The notes beneath the pieces were generated by a model. It was given only the letters and a program-made list of their open reading frames with translations. It was not told the origin of the DNA and did not search any database. From Actinomycetes bacterium (GTDB lineage Bacteria; Actinomycetota; Thermoleophilia; Solirubrobacterales; 70-9): a stretch of 64,000 nt of DNA. The position numbers were made by a program, and so were the translations under genes. Below, piece by piece: positions 60,987 through 64,000 of this stretch. The stretch is from assembly GCA_016861045.1 (NCBI GenBank), contig BOKP01000001.1:1-64000 (forward strand), given 5' to 3'. How positions within the stretch are numbered: position 1 is the first letter of the stretch; every line of letters begins with the position of its first letter.

Positions 60987-62015
60987 ATGGAGGTCAAGGT
61001 GAAAGGGATCAGAGCCCTGGGGGCAGGACTTCTGACGGTGCTGGCGGCGGCGTTGCTCGCGGCCTGCGGCGGCGACGATTCCACCGACGGCACGTCGGCC
61101 GATGGCGCGCCGACCGAGGTGGCGATCGGGACCCAGCCGTGGATCGGCTACGGCCCGCTGTGGGTCGCCGACGATCAGGGGTTCGACCTCGACAACGGCG
61201 TCGACATCAAGATGGTCAACTTCTCGACCGACCAGGACCTCGAGTCCGGGTTCGCGAGCGGCAAGTTCCAGGCGGCGAGCAACGCGAACAACACGTACAT
61301 CCGCCTCGCCGATCTCGGCATCGATTACGAGATCACGCTGATGGAGGACTTCTCGCTGACCGCGGACGCGATCGTCTCCTGCAACCCGCAGATCAAGTCG
61401 ATCGACGACCTCGAGGGCGCGAGCGTCGCGTTCGAGGAGTTCTCGGTCTCCGACGTGCTGTTCCGGTACGCCCTGAACGAGGCCGGCATCGATTTCGACT
61501 CGATCGACTACTCGCCGATCCCGGCCGCGGACGCCGGCACGGCTGCGGTCGCCGGTCGCGTCGACGTCGCGGTGACCTACGAGCCGTACCTGCAGGCCGC
61601 CATCGAGGAGGGCGACAACTGCAAGATCATCTACACGGCCGAGGAGCGGCCGGGGCTGATCTCGGACGCGCTCGCGTTCACCCCCGACTTCGTCGAGTCG
61701 AACCCCGACGCGGTGATCGGCGTGATGAAGGCCTGGGACGACGCGGTCGACTTCTACAACTCGAACCCCGACGAGGCGCAGGCGATCATCGCCAAGGCGG
61801 TCGGGGAGAAGCCCGACGCGCTCGGCCCGAGCTTCGAGGGCGTCAAGCTGTTCGACCTGCAGGAGTCGCAGGACTTCCTCGAGAGCGACTACGCGACGCT
61901 CTGGGATGACATCGGCCAGATCATGCTCGACCAGGGCCAGATCAAGGAGGTCCCGGACGTCAACGACTACCTGAACACCGAGATCGGCGCCGAGGCGCTC
62001 GGGTCCTCGGAGTAG
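60987..62015 (+). CDS. ABC transporter substrate-binding lipoprotein 2
   Basis: The 342-residue protein is a close paralogue of the previous one (shared FDLDNGVDIKMVNF, EDFSLTADAIVSCNPQIKSIDDL, IPAADAGTAAVAG) with lipobox LAACGG. ATG 60987 has GAAGGG upstream; the longer track start is rejected. The duplication may widen the substrate range for one permease. Confidence 0.92.
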   Translation: MEVKVKGIRALGAGLLTVLAAALLAACGGDDSTDGTSADGAPTEVAIGTQPWIGYGPLWVADDQGFDLDNGVDIKMVNFSTDQDLESGFASGKFQAASNANNTYIRLADLGIDYEITLMEDFSLTADAIVSCNPQIKSIDDLEGASVAFEEFSVSDVLFRYALNEAGIDFDSIDYSPIPAADAGTAAVAGRVDVAVTYEPYLQAAIEEGDNCKIIYTAEERPGLISDALAFTPDFVESNPDAVIGVMKAWDDAVDFYNSNPDEAQAIIAKAVGEKPDALGPSFEGVKLFDLQESQDFLESDYATLWDDIGQIMLDQGQIKEVPDVNDYLNTEIGAEALGSSE

Positions 62016-62021
62016 GAGCCG

Positions 62022-62882
62022 ATGGCGGAGGCGATCAGCAAGACACCGGAGGCCGGGGCCCCGAAGCGGGCCCCGGCCGGCCGGCCTGCCGGGAAGCGGC
62101 GCCGCAAGCTCGCCGGGATCTTCGACCCGATCGAGCCGCGGACGTACATGATCATCGCGCTGCTCTCGTTCGCGGTGCTGTTCTTCGGCTGGTGGGTCGC
62201 GGCCGAGATCGACCTCGCCAAGGACATCTTCCTGCCGAGCCCGGCCGACGTCTGGAACCGCGGCGTCGAGCTGGCCAAGGACGGGACGCTCTGGGCCGAC
62301 GTCAAGGTCAGCTTCGTCCGGATCACGATCGGCTTTCTGATCTCGACCGCGATCGCGCTGCCGATCGGGATCGCGATCGGCACCTACCGGCTCGCCGAGG
62401 CGGCGATCGAGCCGCCCGTGGACTTCATCCGCTACATGCCGGCGGTCGCGTTCCTGCCGCTGACGATCGTCTGGGTCGGCGTCGACGAGAGCCAGAAGTG
62501 GCTCATCATCTTCATCGGCACCTTCTTCCAGCAGGTGCTCCTGGTCATGGACAACGTCAAGCGCGTCCCCCGCGAGTACGTCGACATCAGCCACACGCTC
62601 GGGATGCGCGACCACTCGGTGCTGCGGAAGGTGGTCCTGCCGGCGGCGGCGCCGGCGATCTGGGACACGCTGCGGATCACGCTCGGCTGGGCCTGGACCT
62701 GGCTCGTGATCGCCGAGCTCGTCGCCGCGTCCGACGGCCTCGGGCACCGGATCATCGTCGCCCAGCGCTACTTCCAGACCGACACGATCTTCGTCGGGAT
62801 CCTCGTCATCGGCCTCCTCGGCCTGATCATGGACCAGATCATGAAGTACACCGGAAAGCGGATCTTCAGGTGGGCGGAATGA
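62022..62882 (+). CDS. ABC transporter permease (SsuC/TauC type)
   Basis: The 286-residue membrane protein has about six helices and the cytoplasmic EYVDISHTLGMRDHSVLRKVVLPAAAPAIWD loop (EAA motif) that contacts the ATPase. It starts six bases after the second binding protein. Confidence 0.93.
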   Translation: MAEAISKTPEAGAPKRAPAGRPAGKRRRKLAGIFDPIEPRTYMIIALLSFAVLFFGWWVAAEIDLAKDIFLPSPADVWNRGVELAKDGTLWADVKVSFVRITIGFLISTAIALPIGIAIGTYRLAEAAIEPPVDFIRYMPAVAFLPLTIVWVGVDESQKWLIIFIGTFFQQVLLVMDNVKRVPREYVDISHTLGMRDHSVLRKVVLPAAAPAIWDTLRITLGWAWTWLVIAELVAASDGLGHRIIVAQRYFQTDTIFVGILVIGLLGLIMDQIMKYTGKRIFRWAE

Positions 62883-63667
62883 GCGAGGCCAAGCTCTCGG
62901 TTAGCGGCGTCCGCAAGGTCTTCGAGGGCCGCGCGGGCGAGGTCGTCGCCCTCGACGGCGTCGACTTCGAGATCGCCGAGAAGGAGTTCGTCACCGTGAT
63001 CGGGACGAGCGGCTGCGGCAAGTCGACGATGCTCTCGATCATCGCCGGGCTCGAGGAGGAGAGCGAGGGCGAGGTGCTCGTCAACGGCGAGCCGGTCCAC
63101 GGGCCCGGGCGCGATCGCGGCGTCGTCTTTCAGTCCTACACGCTGTTCCCGTGGATGACCGCGCAGAAGAACGTGGAGTTCGCGCTCCACGGCACCAAGG
63201 GCGAGCGGGCCGACATCGCCCGCGAGCACCTCGAGCTGGTCGGCCTCGAGGGCTTCGCCGACGCCTATCCGAGCCAGCTCTCGGGCGGGATGCGGCAGCG
63301 GATCGCGATCGCTCGCGCGCTCTCCTACAAGCCCGAGGTCCTGCTGATGGACGAGCCGTTCGGGGCGCTCGACGCGCAGACGCGCCAGCTCATGCAGGAG
63401 CTCCTGACCCGGATCTGGGAGGAGCACAGGCTGACGGTGATGTTCGTCACCCACGACATCGACGAGGCGGTCTTCCTCTCCGACCGGGTGCTGGTGATGA
63501 CGGCGCGCCCCGGCAGGATCAAGGAGGACATCAGGGTCGGCGTCGAGCGGCCCCGGACCTTCGAGGTGCTCTCGACCCCCGAGTTCTTCGAGTACAAGTC
63601 ACGGCTGCTCGAGGCCGTGCGCGAGGAGAGCCTGAAGACGGCGACTGAGCAGCTCGCCGTGCGATGA
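62879..63667 (+). CDS. ABC transporter ATPase (SsuB/TauB type)
   Basis: The 262-residue protein has Walker A GTSGCGKST, LSGGM signature, Walker B LLMDEPFGALD and the nitrate/sulfonate-type Q-loop FQSYTLFPWMTAQKNV. Starts ATGA over the permease stop. Confidence 0.95.
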   Translation: MSEAKLSVSGVRKVFEGRAGEVVALDGVDFEIAEKEFVTVIGTSGCGKSTMLSIIAGLEEESEGEVLVNGEPVHGPGRDRGVVFQSYTLFPWMTAQKNVEFALHGTKGERADIAREHLELVGLEGFADAYPSQLSGGMRQRIAIARALSYKPEVLLMDEPFGALDAQTRQLMQELLTRIWEEHRLTVMFVTHDIDEAVFLSDRVLVMTARPGRIKEDIRVGVERPRTFEVLSTPEFFEYKSRLLEAVREESLKTATEQLAVR

Positions 63668-64000
63668 GGGACGAGCGCCGGGTCCTGCGCGCGATCGAGG
63701 AGCGGGCCGACGACCTCGTCGCCCTGGCCGCGGAGCTGATCCGCTTCGACACGACGACCCGGGGCGAGCCGGGCGAGCCCGCCCGCGACGAGGAGCCGCT
63801 GCAGCGCCGCCTGGCGGCGATCCTCGAAGCCGCCGGCGCCGAGGTCGAGCTCTGGGAGCCGGCCCCGGGCGAGCTCGACCGCTGGCCCCGCCAGGTCCCG
63901 CCGGGGCTCACCTTCGCGGGCCGGCCGCAGCTGCTCGCCCGCTTCCGCGGCGGCGACCGGGAGGCGCCCTCGCTGCTCCTCAACGGCCACGTCGACGTCG
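63664..64000 (+). CDS. M20-family amidohydrolase, N-terminal part
   Basis: The window ends after 112 codons. The start MRDERRVLRAIEERADDLVALAAELIRFDTTT and LLNGHVDVV with the metal His/Asp match M20 peptidase/deacetylase proteins (ArgE/DapE/AbgB). It overlaps the ATPase stop (ATGA), so it is in the same transcript and likely cleaves an amide from the imported substrate. Not complete here. Confidence 0.85.
   Translation, partial: MRDERRVLRAIEERADDLVALAAELIRFDTTTRGEPGEPARDEEPLQRRLAAILEAAGAEVELWEPAPGELDRWPRQVPPGLTFAGRPQLLARFRGGDREAPSLLLNGHVDV

Overview
The window is GC-rich, tightly packed bacterial DNA with frequent GTG and TTG starts and a typical actinobacterial gene set: a Rieske/split cytochrome b/cytochrome c complex next to menaquinone genes, a Dcd of the actinobacterial dCTP-deaminase type, cold-shock protein, TatA/TatC, IclR, GntR and TetR regulators, and two GGDEF proteins. 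The style fits a high-GC Actinomycetota lineage; I infer Thermoleophilia/Solirubrobacterales-like from the hem-qcr-men gene order and general protein flavour, without a database search.

Layout. 0-6.7 kb is a scarred region: an IS1634-type transposase, a decayed copy of part of the intact vWA gene that lies 3.7 kb away, a sulfide:quinone oxidoreductase, and a nuclease remnant fused out of frame to a small conserved gene. 6.7-12.7 kb holds a Phd/VapC toxin-antitoxin pair with a perfect palindromic operator, several secreted or lipoprotein hypotheticals, and an alkyltransferase-like protein. 12.8-24.8 kb is regulatory: a GAF-GGDEF-HD-GYP protein, a sigma/HTH/ImmA-type module, a cold-shock protein, a thioesterase, a membrane GGDEF protein, YmdB, an ABC exporter, and a sigma factor fused to its own zinc-finger anti-sigma and membrane anchor.

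24.9-33.1 kb is one nine-gene head-to-tail cluster (hemB, AhbA/B-like protein, hemL, hypothetical, Rieske, cytochrome b, cytochrome b C-terminus-cytochrome c, menG, polyprenyl synthase), most junctions overlapping by a few bases. It links heme making, the bc complex and menaquinone making. 33-42 kb has dcd, a GntR regulator, a lysine-rich secreted beta-helix/cupredoxin/multicopper oxidase cluster followed by tatA-tatC, and a tRNA-Lys(CUU). 42-45.9 kb holds an arsenic cluster (arsR, Cys-rich arsM, truncated arsC) broken by a C45-type peptidase gene, then a sugar-nucleotide epimerase and a 36-residue ORF. 45.9-51.7 kb has a nucleotide-sugar dehydrogenase, a membrane protein, TetR plus a dimethylamine-dehydrogenase-like flavoprotein, and an agmatinase-family gene.

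52.1-64 kb is a catabolic island: IclR regulator, SDR, a three-subunit molybdenum hydroxylase, CoxG-like protein, aldehyde dehydrogenase, two tandem paralogous ABC binding proteins, permease, ATPase and a truncated M20 hydrolase. Two promoters of this island each carry a pair of the same 17-bp palindrome (TTNTCAC-N3-GTGRGAA) spaced about two helical turns, which I propose as the operator of the IclR protein; this ties the oxidation and uptake genes into one regulon of unknown, probably N-containing, substrate.
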